A stretch of 64,000 nucleotides of DNA from Burkholderia cenocepacia (GTDB lineage: Bacteria; Pseudomonadota; Gammaproteobacteria; Burkholderiales; Burkholderiaceae). The position numbers and the translations under genes were made by a program. Under the pieces are notes generated by a model. That model was not told where the DNA came from and ran no database searches. It saw nothing but the letters and a program-made list of their open reading frames with translations. This document shows, one piece after another, positions 1 to 9,515 of the stretch. Location: the NCBI RefSeq assembly GCF_014211915.1, contig NZ_CP060039.1, positions 3,100,001 to 3,164,000 on the forward strand, written 5' to 3'. Each line of letters opens with the position of its first letter. Position 1 is the stretch's first letter.

Positions 1-101
1 CCGGCGGACGCGCCGAAGAAGATCTTGAGCTGGCCGCGCCGCTGCTTTTCTTCATCGCGCTGCAGCTTGTCGAGGAGTTGGTCTGGATCGGGGCGGTTCA
101 T
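1..101 (-). CDS. kdpD: KdpD sensor histidine kinase, N-terminal fragment
   Basis: Only the first 33 or so codons are in the window; the gene runs off the left edge. The peptide begins MNRPDPDQLLDKLQRDE and continues into KIFFGASAG, the start of the conserved N-terminal KdpD domain with its Walker-like loop. KdpD is the membrane sensor kinase that, with KdpE, switches on kdpFABC at low K+ or high osmolarity. It lies 148 bp downstream of kdpC on the same strand, the usual order. An in-frame TGA lies two codons before the ATG, so the start cannot be further upstream. No clear ribosome binding site is visible. Confidence 0.9.
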   Translation of the reverse strand, partial: MNRPDPDQLLDKLQRDEEKQRRGQLKIFFGASA

Positions 102-249
102 GCGTCAGGAGGGCGACACGCCGGATGGCGCGCGAGATACAGCCATTGTGGTTCCAAATCGCCGCAAAAGGCAAAGACGGCGCGAGCGCCGTCGAAACGA
201 AGTCGGGCCCGGCGCGCAGCCAGCCGCGCCGGGGAGCCCGCACGCACGC

Positions 250-831
250 TCAGTGTGCGGCCTGCGCCGCGTCGAGCGCGAGATTCAGCTTCAGCACGTT
301 CACGCGCGGCTCGCCGAGCACGCCGAACTGGCGGCCCGTCGTGTTCGCGGCGACGAGTTGCGCGACCGCGTCCGGCGTCAGGTTGCGCGCCTTCGCGACG
401 CGCTCGACCTGATACGCGGCCGCCGCCGGCGTGATTTCCGGATCGAGACCGCTCGCCGACGCCGTCACGAGGTCGACCGGCACCGGCTTCGACAGATCGG
501 TGCCCGCGTCGCGCAGCGCGGCGATGCGCGCCTTCACCTGGTCGGCGAGCGACGGGTTCAACGGGCCGAGGTTCGAGCCGCCGGAGCCTGCCGCGTTGTA
601 CGGCATCGGCGCGGTGGCCGACAGCCGGCCCCAGAAGTATTTCGGCGCGTCGAACGGCTGGCCGATCAGCGCGGAGCCGACGACCTTGCCGTTCTGCTCG
701 ATCAGGCTGCCGTTGGCCTGCGACGGGAACACGGCCTGACCGAACACGGTCATCACGGCCGGGTAAGCGAGCCCCGTCACGGCGGTCAGGATGACGAACA
801 GCACGACGAGCGGGCGAATCAACGTTTTCAT
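250..831 (-). CDS. kdpC: K+-transporting ATPase subunit C
   Basis: A 193-residue protein, close to the family norm of about 190. It has one N-terminal transmembrane helix at about residues 5-28, followed by a soluble periplasmic domain containing the conserved FWGRLSAT and SGGSNLGP segments. KdpC stabilises the KdpFABC complex and supports K+ binding by KdpA. It follows kdpB by 25 bp on the same strand and is certainly in the kdp operon. Confidence 0.96.
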   Translation of the reverse strand: MKTLIRPLVVLFVILTAVTGLAYPAVMTVFGQAVFPSQANGSLIEQNGKVVGSALIGQPFDAPKYFWGRLSATAPMPYNAAGSGGSNLGPLNPSLADQVKARIAALRDAGTDLSKPVPVDLVTASASGLDPEITPAAAAYQVERVAKARNLTPDAVAQLVAANTTGRQFGVLGEPRVNVLKLNLALDAAQAAH

Positions 832-856
832 GATGGTTCCTTCAAGAACGGCCGGC

Positions 857-2941
857 TCAGGCCCAGCCGAGCGCGGCGAGCGTCATGTCGATCAGCTTGA
901 TGAACGGGAACGGCAGCAGCACGCCGCCGAGGCCGTACACCAGCAGGTTGCGGCGCAGCAGCGACGCGGCGCCGAGCGGCCGGTAAGTCACACCCTTCAG
1001 CGCGAGCGGGATCAGCGCGACGATGATCAACGCATTGAAGATCACGGCCGACAGGATCGCGGACGCCGGCGACGTCAGATGCATGATGTCGAGCACGCGC
1101 AGTTGCGGGTAGGTCGTCACGAACGCGGCCGGGATGATCGCGAAGTACTTCGCGATGTCGTTCGCGATCGAGAACGTGGTGAGCGACCCGCGCGTCATCA
1201 GCATCTGCTTGCCGATCTCGACGATCTCGATCAGCTTCGTCGGGTTCGAGTCGAGGTCGACCATGTTGCCGGCTTCCTTCGCCGCCTGCGTGCCGGTGTT
1301 CATCGCGACCGCGACGTCGGCCTGCGCGAGCGCCGGCGCGTCGTTGGTGCCGTCGCCGGTCATCGCGACGAGGCGCCCCGCCGCCTGATGCTCGCGAATC
1401 GTCGCGAGCTTGGTTTCCGGCGTCGCTTCCGCGAGGAAATCGTCGACGCCCGCTTCCGCCGCGATCGCCGCGGCCGTCAGCCGGTTGTCGCCCGTCACCA
1501 TCACGGTCTTGATGCCCATCTTGCGCAGTTCCGCGAAGCGCTCCTTGATGCCGCCCTTCACGATGTCCTTCAGCTCGATCACGCCGAGCACGCGCGCCGC
1601 CCCGTCCTGCAGGTCGGCCACGACGAGCGGCGTGCTGCCGCGGCGCGCGACGTCGTCCACCGCGCGGCGCACTTCTTCGGGGAAGCGGCTGCCGTGGGTT
1701 TCGACGTAGCGGCGGATCGCGTCGGCCGCGCCCTTGCGGATCTCGCGGCCGGGCAGGTCGACGCCGCTCATCCGCGTCTGCGCGGAAAAGCCGAGGAACG
1801 TCGCGTGCAGTTGCGCCATGTCGCGCTGGCGAATGTTGAAGCGCTCCTTCGCGAGCACGACGATGCTGCGCCCTTCCGGCGTTTCGTCCGCGAGCGACGA
1901 CAGTTGCGCGGCATCGGCCAGCGCTTCCTCGGTCACGCCCGGCGCCGGCACGAACGTCGACGCCTGGCGGTTGCCGAGCGTGATCGTGCCGGTCTTGTCG
2001 AGCAGCAGCACGTCGACGTCGCCGGCCGCTTCCACCGCGCGGCCCGACGTCGCGATCACGTTGGCCTGCATCATCCGGCTCATGCCGGCCACGCCGATCG
2101 CGGACAGCAACCCGCCGATCGTCGTCGGGATCAGGCACACGAGCAGTGCGACCAGCGCGGTGATCGTCACCACGTGGCCGGCCTTCATCGCCTCGACCGA
2201 GAACATCGAGAACGGCAGCAGCGTCGCGGTCGCGAGCAGCATCACGATCGTCAGCGCGACGAGCAGGATCGTCAGCGCGACCTCGTTCGGCGTCTTCTTG
2301 CGCTTCGCGCCTTCGACCATCGCGATCATCCGGTCGAGAAACGCCTCGCCGGGGTTCGCGGTGACCTTGACGACGATCCAGTCGGACAGCACGCGCGTGC
2401 CGCCCGTCACCGACGAGAAGTCGCCGCCCGATTCGCGAATCACCGGCGCGGATTCGCCGGTGATCGCCGACTCGTCGACCGACGCGACGCCGTCGACGAC
2501 CTCGCCGTCGGCCGGGATCACGTCGCCGGTCTCGACCAGCACCACGTCGCCCTTGCGCAGGTCGGACGCGGTCGTGATGCGGATCGGCGACTTCGGATGC
2601 GGCTCGTTCAGCTTCTTCGCCATCACGTCCTTCTTCGCGCTGCGCAGCGACGCGGCCTGCGCCTTCGAGCGTCCTTCGGCGAGCGCTTCGGCGAAGTTCG
2701 CGAACAGCACGGTGAACCACAGCCACAGCGCGATCGCGAGGATGAAGCCCGCGGGCGCCTCGGCCTGGCCGGCGAGCGCCGCGATCCACAGGATCGTGGT
2801 GAGGATGCTGCCGACGTACACGCAGAACATCACCGGGTTGCGGAACTGCGTGCGCGGCGTGAGTTTCTTGAACGAATCCACGATCGCCGGGCGCAGCAGC
2901 GCCGGATCGAACATGGACCGTGTTGCGGAATGTTGAGTCAT
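857..2941 (-). CDS. kdpB: K+-transporting P-type ATPase, catalytic subunit B
   Basis: A 694-residue P-type ATPase that hydrolyses ATP to drive K+ import through KdpA. The phosphorylation motif DKTGTIT has its Asp near residue 314. The actuator motif appears as TGES, and the hinge motif [12 protein letters not shown] is intact. Membrane helices flank the cytoplasmic domains as expected. It begins 54 bp after kdpA. A second in-frame ATG (MFDPALL) lies nine codons downstream and is an alternative start. Nothing suggests loss of function. Confidence 0.97.
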   Translation of the reverse strand: MTQHSATRSMFDPALLRPAIVDSFKKLTPRTQFRNPVMFCVYVGSILTTILWIAALAGQAEAPAGFILAIALWLWFTVLFANFAEALAEGRSKAQAASLRSAKKDVMAKKLNEPHPKSPIRITTASDLRKGDVVLVETGDVIPADGEVVDGVASVDESAITGESAPVIRESGGDFSSVTGGTRVLSDWIVVKVTANPGEAFLDRMIAMVEGAKRKKTPNEVALTILLVALTIVMLLATATLLPFSMFSVEAMKAGHVVTITALVALLVCLIPTTIGGLLSAIGVAGMSRMMQANVIATSGRAVEAAGDVDVLLLDKTGTITLGNRQASTFVPAPGVTEEALADAAQLSSLADETPEGRSIVVLAKERFNIRQRDMAQLHATFLGFSAQTRMSGVDLPGREIRKGAADAIRRYVETHGSRFPEEVRRAVDDVARRGSTPLVVADLQDGAARVLGVIELKDIVKGGIKERFAELRKMGIKTVMVTGDNRLTAAAIAAEAGVDDFLAEATPETKLATIREHQAAGRLVAMTGDGTNDAPALAQADVAVAMNTGTQAAKEAGNMVDLDSNPTKLIEIVEIGKQMLMTRGSLTTFSIANDIAKYFAIIPAAFVTTYPQLRVLDIMHLTSPASAILSAVIFNALIIVALIPLALKGVTYRPLGAASLLRRNLLVYGLGGVLLPFPFIKLIDMTLAALGWA

Positions 2942-2995
2942 TGCGATCTCTTCAAGCTCTTCAGTCTTTTCAATGTGTCGCCATGCGGGCGCGCC

Positions 2996-4801
2996 TCACG
3001 CGCCCAGCCACATCATCAGGTGCTCGACGCCCGGGCCGAGCGCGAGCGCCGGCACGTAGGTCAGCGCGCCCACCAGCAGCACGGTGCCGAGCAGCAGCAC
3101 GACGAACAGCGGGCCGTGGGTCGGCAGCGTGCCGCTCGTCACCGCGATGCGCTTCTTCGCGGCGAGCGAGCCTGCGATCGCCAGCACCGGCACGATCGTG
3201 CCGAAGCGGCCGAACCACATCGCGATCGCGGTCATCCAGTTGTAGAACGGCGTGCCGACCGTCAGGCCCGCGAACGCGCTGCCGTTGTTGTTCGCGGCCG
3301 AGCTGAACGCATAGAGGATTTCCGAGAAGCCGTGCGGGCCCGGGTTCGCGATGCCGGCCTTGCCCGCGTCCGCCAGCACCGCGATCGACGTGCCGACCAG
3401 CACGAGCAGCGGCGTGAGCAGCACGACGATCGACACCATCTTCATCTCGTACGATTCGATCTTCTTGCCGACGTATTCCGGCGTGCGGCCGATCATCAGG
3501 CCGGCGACGAACACCGCGAGCAGCGCGAACACGAGCATCCCGTAGAGGCCCGAGCCGACCCCGCCGAAGACCACCTCGCCGAGCTGCATCAGCAGCATCG
3601 GCACGAGACCGCCGACCGGCGTCAGCGAATCGTGCATCGCGTCGACCGCGCCGCACGACGCGGCCGTCGTCGCGACCGTGAAGATGCCGGTCTGCGCGAT
3701 CCCGAAGCGGGTTTCCTTGCCTTCCATGTTGCCGCCCGGCTGCAGCGCGCCGGCCGACTGGTCGACGTGCAGTGCGGCGAGCGTCGGGTTGCCGCCCTGC
3801 TCGGCGCTCACCTCGACGACGGTCGCGACCGCGAACGCGACCGTCATCGCCGCGAGCACCGCGATGCCCTGCCGGCGGTCGCCGATCATGCGGCCGAACA
3901 CCAGGCACAGCGCGGCCGGGATGATCAGGATCGCGAAGATCTCGATGAAGTTCGCGAACGGCGTCGGGTTCTCGTACGGGTGCGCGGAGTTCGCGTTGAA
4001 GAAGCCGCCGCCGTTGGTGCCGAGCATCTTGATCGCTTCCTGGGACGCTACCGGCCCCATCGCGAGCGTCTGCTTCGTGAGCGGAGTCGGCACCGTGACC
4101 GCGTTGCCCTTGTCGTCCTTCACCGGGTTGCCCTGCGCGTCGAGCTTCGGCGCCGCATAGGTGCTCGCCTGCAGCACGGGCACGTCCTGGTACGCCTTCA
4201 TGTTCTGCAGCACGCCCTGGCTCATCAGCAGCGCGGCGACGAGCGCCGCCATCGGCACGAGCACGTACAGCGTCACGCGCGTGAGATCGACCCAGAAGTT
4301 GCCGATCGTCTGCGCGGTGTGGCGCGCGAAACCGCGGATCAGCGCGATCACGACGACGATGCCGGTCGCCGCCGACAGGAAGTTCTGCACCGTCAGGCCG
4401 AGCATCTGCGACAGATAGCTGACGGTCTGCTCGGGCGTGTAGTCCTGCCAGTTCGTGTTGGCGACGAAACTGACGGCCGTGTTGAACGCGCCGTCGGGCG
4501 TCATCGCGCCGAACTGCTGCGGGTTGCCGGGCAGGAAGCCCTGCAGGCGCAGCAGCGCATAAAGGAACAGCACGCCGAGCGCGTTGAATGCAATCGTCGC
4601 GACCGTGTACTGCTTCCAGTTCATTTCGGTGCCCGCATCGACGCCGGCGATGCGGTACAGCGCGCGTTCGAGCGGCCCGAACACGCGCACGACGCGCGAG
4701 CTGCCGTCCATCACCGCGCTCAGGTAGCGCGCGACCGGTACGGCCGCCGCCAGCAGCACGACGATGAACAGCACCATCTGCAACAGGTTGTTCGCGTTCA
4801 T
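2996..4801 (-). CDS. kdpA: K+-transporting ATPase, K+-channel-like subunit A
   Basis: A 601-residue polytopic membrane protein that forms the K+ pathway of KdpFABC. The selectivity-filter segment [20 protein letters not shown] is clear, and about ten hydrophobic helices are visible. The ATG at 4801 ([12 protein letters not shown]) is chosen because it overlaps the kdpF stop as ATGA, which implies translational coupling. The open frame extends 45 codons upstream, but that extension only covers kdpF out of frame. At 601 residues it is somewhat longer than the E. coli protein (557). Confidence 0.96.
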   Translation of the reverse strand: MNANNLLQMVLFIVVLLAAAVPVARYLSAVMDGSSRVVRVFGPLERALYRIAGVDAGTEMNWKQYTVATIAFNALGVLFLYALLRLQGFLPGNPQQFGAMTPDGAFNTAVSFVANTNWQDYTPEQTVSYLSQMLGLTVQNFLSAATGIVVVIALIRGFARHTAQTIGNFWVDLTRVTLYVLVPMAALVAALLMSQGVLQNMKAYQDVPVLQASTYAAPKLDAQGNPVKDDKGNAVTVPTPLTKQTLAMGPVASQEAIKMLGTNGGGFFNANSAHPYENPTPFANFIEIFAILIIPAALCLVFGRMIGDRRQGIAVLAAMTVAFAVATVVEVSAEQGGNPTLAALHVDQSAGALQPGGNMEGKETRFGIAQTGIFTVATTAASCGAVDAMHDSLTPVGGLVPMLLMQLGEVVFGGVGSGLYGMLVFALLAVFVAGLMIGRTPEYVGKKIESYEMKMVSIVVLLTPLLVLVGTSIAVLADAGKAGIANPGPHGFSEILYAFSSAANNNGSAFAGLTVGTPFYNWMTAIAMWFGRFGTIVPVLAIAGSLAAKKRIAVTSGTLPTHGPLFVVLLLGTVLLVGALTYVPALALGPGVEHLMMWLGA

Positions 4802-4890
4802 TCGATATCCTCCGCGCGCAGCAGCGCAAAGACGAGATACGCGAACAGCAGGGCCGTCGAGGCGCCCGCCAGCCAAAGCATCCAGGTCAT
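4798..4890 (-). CDS. kdpF: K+-transporting ATPase small subunit F
   Basis: A 30-residue single-helix membrane peptide beginning [20 protein letters not shown] and ending LLRAEDIE. This is the typical KdpF pattern of one transmembrane helix followed by LLRAE/D. KdpF stabilises the KdpFABC complex. Its TGA overlaps the kdpA ATG by ATGA, and its own ATG overlaps the stop of a further upstream 35-codon peptide in the same way. It is too short for most gene finders. Confidence 0.85.
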   Translation of the reverse strand: MTWMLWLAGASTALLFAYLVFALLRAEDIE

Positions 4891-4994
4891 GCCCGCCCCC
4901 CGCGACCGTATTGCACGAGCTTGTCGCAACCGGCAAGCAAACCGAGGATCAGCGCGGTGAAGAGCACCAGTGCGCCGATGAAAACCCCATCCAT
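4887..4994 (-). CDS. Unnamed 35-residue membrane peptide heading the kdp operon
   Basis: A short open frame starting [18 protein letters not shown] and ending [14 protein letters not shown]. It has one predicted transmembrane helix at about residues 4-22 followed by a basic tail. A GGAG ribosome binding site precedes the ATG by about 9 nt. The stop overlaps the kdpF start as ATGA, exactly the junction seen between kdpF and kdpA, so it is very probably translated and coupled to kdpF. No function is known to me. It could be an accessory subunit of the Kdp complex or a leader peptide that sets kdpF-kdpA translation. Confidence 0.6.
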   Translation of the reverse strand: MDGVFIGALVLFTALILGLLAGCDKLVQYGRGGRA

Positions 4995-5031
4995 TTTTTG
5001 TTCTCCGTCGTCGAAATCGGACGACTAGAAC

Positions 5032-5098
5032 CTTATGGGAACGCGCGTAAAGGGCAGGTCAAAGGTATCGGGGCGGGTGTAAAAAACGCGTAAACGCG
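5032..5098 (-). promoter_or_regulatory. Candidate kdp promoter and KdpE-type site
   Basis: Reading the minus strand towards the kdp operon there are two spaced TTTAC repeats (complement of 5081-5095), then TTGACC (complement of 5057-5062) and a weak CATAAG (complement of 5032-5037) 19 bp further on. The first gene starts at 4994 with a GGAG site. TTTA-rich repeats upstream of -35 resemble known KdpE targets. The -10 match and spacing are poor, so the exact promoter is uncertain. Confidence 0.35.
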
Positions 5099-5188
5099 TA
5101 CAGCGGGAACAGTGGACGGGACGTCGGACAGGCCGGAAGACAGGAGACAGGAGGCAGGACGGGCGGCCCGCCGGCGCCGCCCGGGGAT

Positions 5189-5209
5189 GTGCCGGCGTGA
5201 CGCCGGCAC
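5189..5209 (-). terminator. Hairpin 3' of the quinone oxidoreductase gene
   Basis: A perfect 9-bp stem (GTGCCGGCG/CGCCGGCAC) with a 3-nt loop, starting 14 bp beyond the stop at 5223. There is no U-tract after it on the minus strand, so it may act as a weak terminator or a 3'-end stabiliser. Confidence 0.35.
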
Positions 5210-5222
5210 GAGAAAGGATGCG

Positions 5223-6197
5223 TCAGGGAACGAGGATCGTCGAGCCGGTGGTCTTGCGTGCTTCCAGATCGGCATGCGCGCGACCGACTTCGGCGAGCGG
5301 GTAGCGCTGGTTGATGTTCGTCTTTACCTTGCCCGACAGGATCACGTCGAACAGCTCGGCGGCCGCGGCTTCGAGATCGGCGCGCTTCGCGATGTACGAG
5401 AACAGCGTCGGTCGCGTGAAGAACAGCGAGCCGCGCGACGAGAATTCCTTCGAGTCGATCGGCGGCAGCGGCCCCGACGCATTGCCGAAGCTGACGAAGT
5501 AGCCGAGCGGCGCGAGGCTGTCGAGCGAGCCGATATAGGTGTCCTTGCCGATCGAATCGTAGACGACCGGCACGCCCGCGCCGTTCGTGATCTCTTTCAC
5601 GCGCTGCGTGAAGTTCTCGCGCGTGTAGACGATCGGATGATCGCAGCCGTGCGCCTTCGCGAGCTCGGCCTTCTCGTCGGAGCCGACCGTACCGATCACG
5701 GTCGCGCCGAGCGCCTTTGCCCACTGGCACACGAGCAAGCCCACGCCGCCGGCCGCCGCATGGATCAGGATCGTGTCGCCGGCCTTCACCGGGTACGTGC
5801 GGCGCAGCAGATAGTGCGCGGTCAGGCCCTGCAGCATCACCGATGCCGCGTCGTCATAGCTGATGCCGTCCGGCAGCTTCACGACGCGCTCGGCCGGCAT
5901 CACGCGCTCCTGCGCATACGCGCCGGGCGGCTGGCCGACGTAAGCGACGCGGTCGCCGGCCTTGAACGCGGTCACGCCGTCGCCGACGGCCGTCACCTCG
6001 CCCGCCGCCTCCATCCCGAGGCCGGCCGGCAGTTGTTGCGGATACAGGCCCGTGCGGAAATACACGTCGATGTAGTTGAGCCCGACCGCGTGTTGCCGGA
6101 TGCGGACTTCGCCCGCCTTCGGCGCGCCGACCTCGACATCGACCCACTTCATCACGTCCGGGCCGCCCGGCTGGTCGTAACGGATTGCTTTCGGCAT
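5223..6197 (-). CDS. NADPH:quinone oxidoreductase, zinc-independent MDR family
   Basis: A 324-residue medium-chain dehydrogenase/reductase of the QOR (qorA) type, the usual length for the family. The nucleotide-binding motif AAAGGVG is at residues 147-153. The zinc-binding cysteines of alcohol dehydrogenases are absent, as expected for QOR. It probably reduces quinones by one electron with NADPH in the cytoplasm. The ATG at 6197 (MPKAIRYDQPGG) has a GAGGAG-like ribosome binding site at good spacing. It is transcribed in the same direction as the upstream methylglyoxal synthase gene, 172 bp away. Confidence 0.9.
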   Translation of the reverse strand: MPKAIRYDQPGGPDVMKWVDVEVGAPKAGEVRIRQHAVGLNYIDVYFRTGLYPQQLPAGLGMEAAGEVTAVGDGVTAFKAGDRVAYVGQPPGAYAQERVMPAERVVKLPDGISYDDAASVMLQGLTAHYLLRRTYPVKAGDTILIHAAAGGVGLLVCQWAKALGATVIGTVGSDEKAELAKAHGCDHPIVYTRENFTQRVKEITNGAGVPVVYDSIGKDTYIGSLDSLAPLGYFVSFGNASGPLPPIDSKEFSSRGSLFFTRPTLFSYIAKRADLEAAAAELFDVILSGKVKTNINQRYPLAEVGRAHADLEARKTTGSTILVP

Positions 6198-6369
6198 CGT
6201 TTTGCTCCTCTTCTGTCTGTCAGTCAGGGAAATCCGGGGCGCCGATGCGCGCGCCGCACCGATTCGTGCGGGTGCCGGCAGGCGCGCGTGGCGACGCACG
6301 ATTCTCGCGCGTCGCCACCGTTCGTGCATGGCCCTGCCGCCGGCAGGGACAATCAGCCGATGCCCGCGC

Positions 6370-6762
6370 CTAGCAAACGTCCTGCATGTTCCGCGCCAGA
6401 TCGTCGAGCAGCATCCGCGCGGTCGCGACGTTGGTCGCGACCGGCACGTCGTGCACGTCGCATGCGCGCACCAACGCCGTGATGTCGGGGTCGTGCGGCT
6501 GCGCGGTCATCGGGTCGCGCAGGAACACGACGATGTCGACGCGGCCGTCGGCGAGTTCCGCACCGATCTGCAGGTCGCCGCCGAGCGGCCCCGACAGCTT
6601 GCGCTCGACCTCGAGCCCGTGCGCGGCGGCGATACGGCCGCCCGTCGTGCCGGTCGCGACCAGCCGGCATTGCGCGAGCGTCTCGCGATACTGGCCCGCG
6701 AGCGCGACGATCTCGTCCTTCTTCGCGTCGTGCGCAATCAGTGCGATGCGGGGTTTGCTCAT
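6370..6762 (-). CDS. mgsA: Methylglyoxal synthase
   Basis: A 130-residue enzyme that converts dihydroxyacetone phosphate to methylglyoxal and phosphate, a bypass that relieves sugar-phosphate stress. The N-terminal [10 protein letters not shown] (His11), the phosphate-binding GTTGG near residues 38-42, and [11 protein letters not shown] with Asp63 (equivalent to the E. coli catalytic Asp71) are all present. Start [11 protein letters not shown] is preceded by GGAG. It lies 52 bp downstream of the SDR gene on the same strand and may share its transcript. Confidence 0.95.
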   Translation of the reverse strand: MSKPRIALIAHDAKKDEIVALAGQYRETLAQCRLVATGTTGGRIAAAHGLEVERKLSGPLGGDLQIGAELADGRVDIVVFLRDPMTAQPHDPDITALVRACDVHDVPVATNVATARMLLDDLARNMQDVC

Positions 6763-6814
6763 CTCCAGTTCCTTCGTCGTTCGGTTGTTGTCGTCGTGAA
6801 TCGAAAAGCGCCGG

Positions 6815-7594
6815 TCAGAACGTACCCGGATACGCGCCGCCGTCGAGCAGCCAGTTCTGCCCGGTGATGTAGCCGGCATGCACGCTGCACAGGAACGCAC
6901 AGGCCGCGCCGAACTCGGCGCGCGTGCCGAGGCGCCCGGCCGGGATGTCCCTGGTGCGCCGCGCGCGCATCTCGTCGACCGTCACGCCCTGCGCCTGCGC
7001 CGACGCGGCGAGCGTCGTCGCGATCCGGTCGGTGTCGAACAGCCCCGGCAGCAGGTTGTTGATCGTCACGCCCTGCCCCGCGACCTTGCGCGACAGCCCC
7101 GCGACGAAGCCGGTCAGCCCCGAGCGCGCGCCGTTCGACAGCGCGAGCACGTCGATCGGCGCCTTCACGGCCGAACTCGTGATGTTGACGATCCGGCCGA
7201 AGCCGCGGCCGATCATCCCGTCGATGGTCGCGCGGATCAGCTCGATCGGCGTCAGCATGTTCGACTCGAGCGCGCGAATCCAGTCGTCGTGCGAGAAGTC
7301 GCGGAAGTCGCCGGGCGGCGGACCGCCGGCATTCGTCACGAGAATGTCCGGCTGCGGGCACGCGGCGAGCGCGGCCGCGCGGCCGTCCGGCGTCGTGATG
7401 TCGCAGGCGACCGCCGTGACCGACACGTTCGCGCCGGCGCGGATCTCTTCCGCGGTTTCCTCCAGCGTGTCGCGCGTGCGCGCGACGATCACGAGGTTCA
7501 CGCCCTCGGCGGCCAGCGCTTCCGCGCAACCACGCCCGAGGCCCTTGCTGGCCGCGCACACGAGCGCGGTCTTTCCTTCGATGCCGAGATCCAT
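6815..7594 (-). CDS. Atypical short-chain dehydrogenase (BKR-like SDR without YxxxK)
   Basis: A 259-residue Rossmann-fold protein. The cofactor loop reads AASKGLGRG (residues 14-22) instead of TGxxxGxG, and NAG at 88-90 is intact. The segment that should carry the catalytic YxxxK reads LALSN at residues 150-154, so both Tyr and Lys appear to be missing, although the serine region (ITSSAV, 138-143) remains. This matches a recognised subgroup of SDRs that lack the catalytic tetrad. The substrate is unknown. The ATG at 7594 ([12 protein letters not shown]) fits the family start; the open frame continues upstream without homology. It is divergent from upp. Confidence 0.8.
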   Translation of the reverse strand: MDLGIEGKTALVCAASKGLGRGCAEALAAEGVNLVIVARTRDTLEETAEEIRAGANVSVTAVACDITTPDGRAAALAACPQPDILVTNAGGPPPGDFRDFSHDDWIRALESNMLTPIELIRATIDGMIGRGFGRIVNITSSAVKAPIDVLALSNGARSGLTGFVAGLSRKVAGQGVTINNLLPGLFDTDRIATTLAASAQAQGVTVDEMRARRTRDIPAGRLGTRAEFGAACAFLCSVHAGYITGQNWLLDGGAYPGTF

Positions 7595-7723
7595 CGTCGT
7601 TTCCCTGGTGGCGCGCGTGCCGGCACGGGCCCGCGTTGCCGCCGGCGGCGGGCAAACGGGCGTGCGCGGCACGCGGATTGTCGTGAGACGTCGATAATAT
7701 CCGGATCGCGCGGCGCGCCTTGG

Positions 7724-7729
7724 TAAAAT
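7724..7729 (+). promoter_or_regulatory. -10 element upstream of upp
   Basis: TAAAAT in the context GGTAAAATT. It ends 7 nt before an in-frame ATG at 7737, so transcription would start at or next to that ATG. No convincing -35 hexamer was found. Confidence 0.45.
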
Positions 7730-7802
7730 TGCGGCCATGAGCGACGGCCGGCTCATGGCCGCCGCCGCCCCCGATCCCCTTTTGCCGCCAAGGCACCCCG
7801 TC

Positions 7803-8453
7803 ATGAAACAGGACAGCCGTTTCCCGAACCTCTTCATCACCGATCACCCGCTGATCCAGCACAAGCTCACGCACATGCGCGACAAGGACACGTCCACGCG
7901 CACGTTCCGCGAACTGCTGCGCGAGATCACGCTGCTGATGGGCTATGAGATCACCCGCAACCTGCCGATCACGACCAAGCGGGTCGAAACCCCGCTGGTG
8001 GCGGTCGACGCGCCGGTGATCGCCGGCAAGAAGCTCGCGATCGTGCCCGTGCTGCGCGCGGGCATCGGGATGTCGGACGGCCTGCTAGACCTGGTGCCGT
8101 CCGCGCGCGTCGGCCACATCGGCGTGTACCGCGCCGAGGACCACCGTCCGGTCGAATACCTGGTGCGCCTGCCGGACCTGGAAGACCGCATCTTCATCCT
8201 GTGCGACCCGATGGTCGCGACCGGCTATTCGGCCGTGCATGCGGTCGACGTGCTCAAGCGCCGCAACGTGCCGGCCGCGAACATCATGTTCGTCGCGCTG
8301 GTCGCCGCGCCCGAGGGCGTGCAGGTGTTCCAGGACGCGCACCCCGACGTGAAGCTGTTCGTCGCGTCGCTCGACTCGCATCTGAACGAACACGCGTACA
8401 TCGTGCCGGGCCTGGGCGACGCCGGCGACCGCCTGTTCGGCACCAAGAACTGA
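7803..8453 (+). CDS. upp: Uracil phosphoribosyltransferase
   Basis: A 216-residue enzyme of pyrimidine salvage that makes UMP from uracil and PRPP. The PRPP loop [10 protein letters not shown] and the C-terminal uracil-binding region [16 protein letters not shown] are present. The start at 7803 ([11 protein letters not shown]) fits homologues, with only a weak AAGG upstream. An in-frame ATG at 7737 would add 22 residues and lies at the expected transcription start, so a leaderless longer form is possible. It stands alone on the plus strand, divergent from the SDR gene. Confidence 0.94.
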
Positions 8454-8681
8454 GCGCACCGGGCGTCGGGCGCCGCCATGCCGCGCGCCCCGGCGCGCCG
8501 CGACGGCCGCCCCGGCCGTTCGGCCATGCGCGGCGGCCCCGAAGCGGCGGTCGCCGCGTGATAAAATCACGATCCACTCGACACGCGCGGCCCCGCGGCT
8601 TCATGCCCGCCGAAACGGCCGCCGATTCAACGACACACTGAAACAATCGCCCGCGCTGCGCGCCCGGGCACGGAGAAAGGT

Positions 8682-9410
8682 ATGGCTGGTCATTCGAAAT
8701 GGGCCAACATCAAGCATAAGAAGGCTGCGGCCGACGCGAAGCGCGGCAAGATCTGGACCCGCCTGATCAAGGAAATCCAGGTCGCGGCGCGCCTCGGCGG
8801 CGGCGACGTCAACTCGAACCCGCGCCTGCGTCTCGCGGTCGACAAGGCAGCCGACGCGAACATGCCGAAGGACAACGTCAAGCGCGCGATCGATCGCGGC
8901 GTCGGCGGCGCGGACGGCGCGAACTACGAAGAAATCCGTTACGAAGGCTACGGCATCAGCGGCGCGGCGATCATCGTCGACACGCTGACCGACAACCGCA
9001 CCCGCACGGTCGCGGAAGTGCGCCACGCATTCTCGAAGTTCGGCGGCAACATGGGCACCGACGGCTCCGTCGCGTTCATGTTCGATCACGTCGGCCAGTT
9101 CCTGTTCGCGCCCGGCACGTCGGAAGACGCGCTGATGGAAGCCGCGCTCGAAGCCGGCGCGAACGACGTGAACACGAACGACGACGGCTCGATCGAGGTG
9201 CTGTGCGACTGGCAGGCGTTTTCCGCGGTGAAGGACGCGCTCGAAGCCGCCGGCTTCAAGGCCGAACTCGCCGAAGTGACGATGAAGCCGCAGAACGAAG
9301 TCGAATTCACCGGCGACGACGCGGCGAAGATGCAGAAGCTCCTGGACGCGCTCGAGAATCTCGACGACGTGCAGGACGTGTATACGAACGCCGTCATCGT
9401 CGAGGAATGA
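8682..9410 (+). CDS. YebC/PmpR family transcriptional/translational regulator
   Basis: A 242-residue protein of the TACO1/YebC family. The hallmark N-terminus [20 protein letters not shown] is followed by the acidic central and C-terminal domains ([30 protein letters not shown]). Members bind DNA or assist translation of polyproline stretches; which role applies here cannot be read from sequence. A GGAGAAAGG ribosome binding site precedes the ATG. A TAAAAT -10-like box sits within GTGATAAAATCAC about 120 bp upstream. Confidence 0.95.
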   Translation: MAGHSKWANIKHKKAAADAKRGKIWTRLIKEIQVAARLGGGDVNSNPRLRLAVDKAADANMPKDNVKRAIDRGVGGADGANYEEIRYEGYGISGAAIIVDTLTDNRTRTVAEVRHAFSKFGGNMGTDGSVAFMFDHVGQFLFAPGTSEDALMEAALEAGANDVNTNDDGSIEVLCDWQAFSAVKDALEAAGFKAELAEVTMKPQNEVEFTGDDAAKMQKLLDALENLDDVQDVYTNAVIVEE

Positions 9411-9515
9411 GATGCCGGCCGCCGCGCGCAGCGTTGCGACGGCGGCCCGACCGATTTCGCGGCCGGCGCGCCTGAGCGTGCCGGCCGCCCTGTTTTCTAG
9501 TCTGCGGGGAATCCC

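Noticed and set aside
791-4960. A 1389-codon open frame on the plus strand opposite kdpA-kdpB
   Set aside because: It is antisense to well-conserved kdp genes, has extreme Arg/Asp/His/Ala composition and no domain; a product of high GC in the complementary strand.
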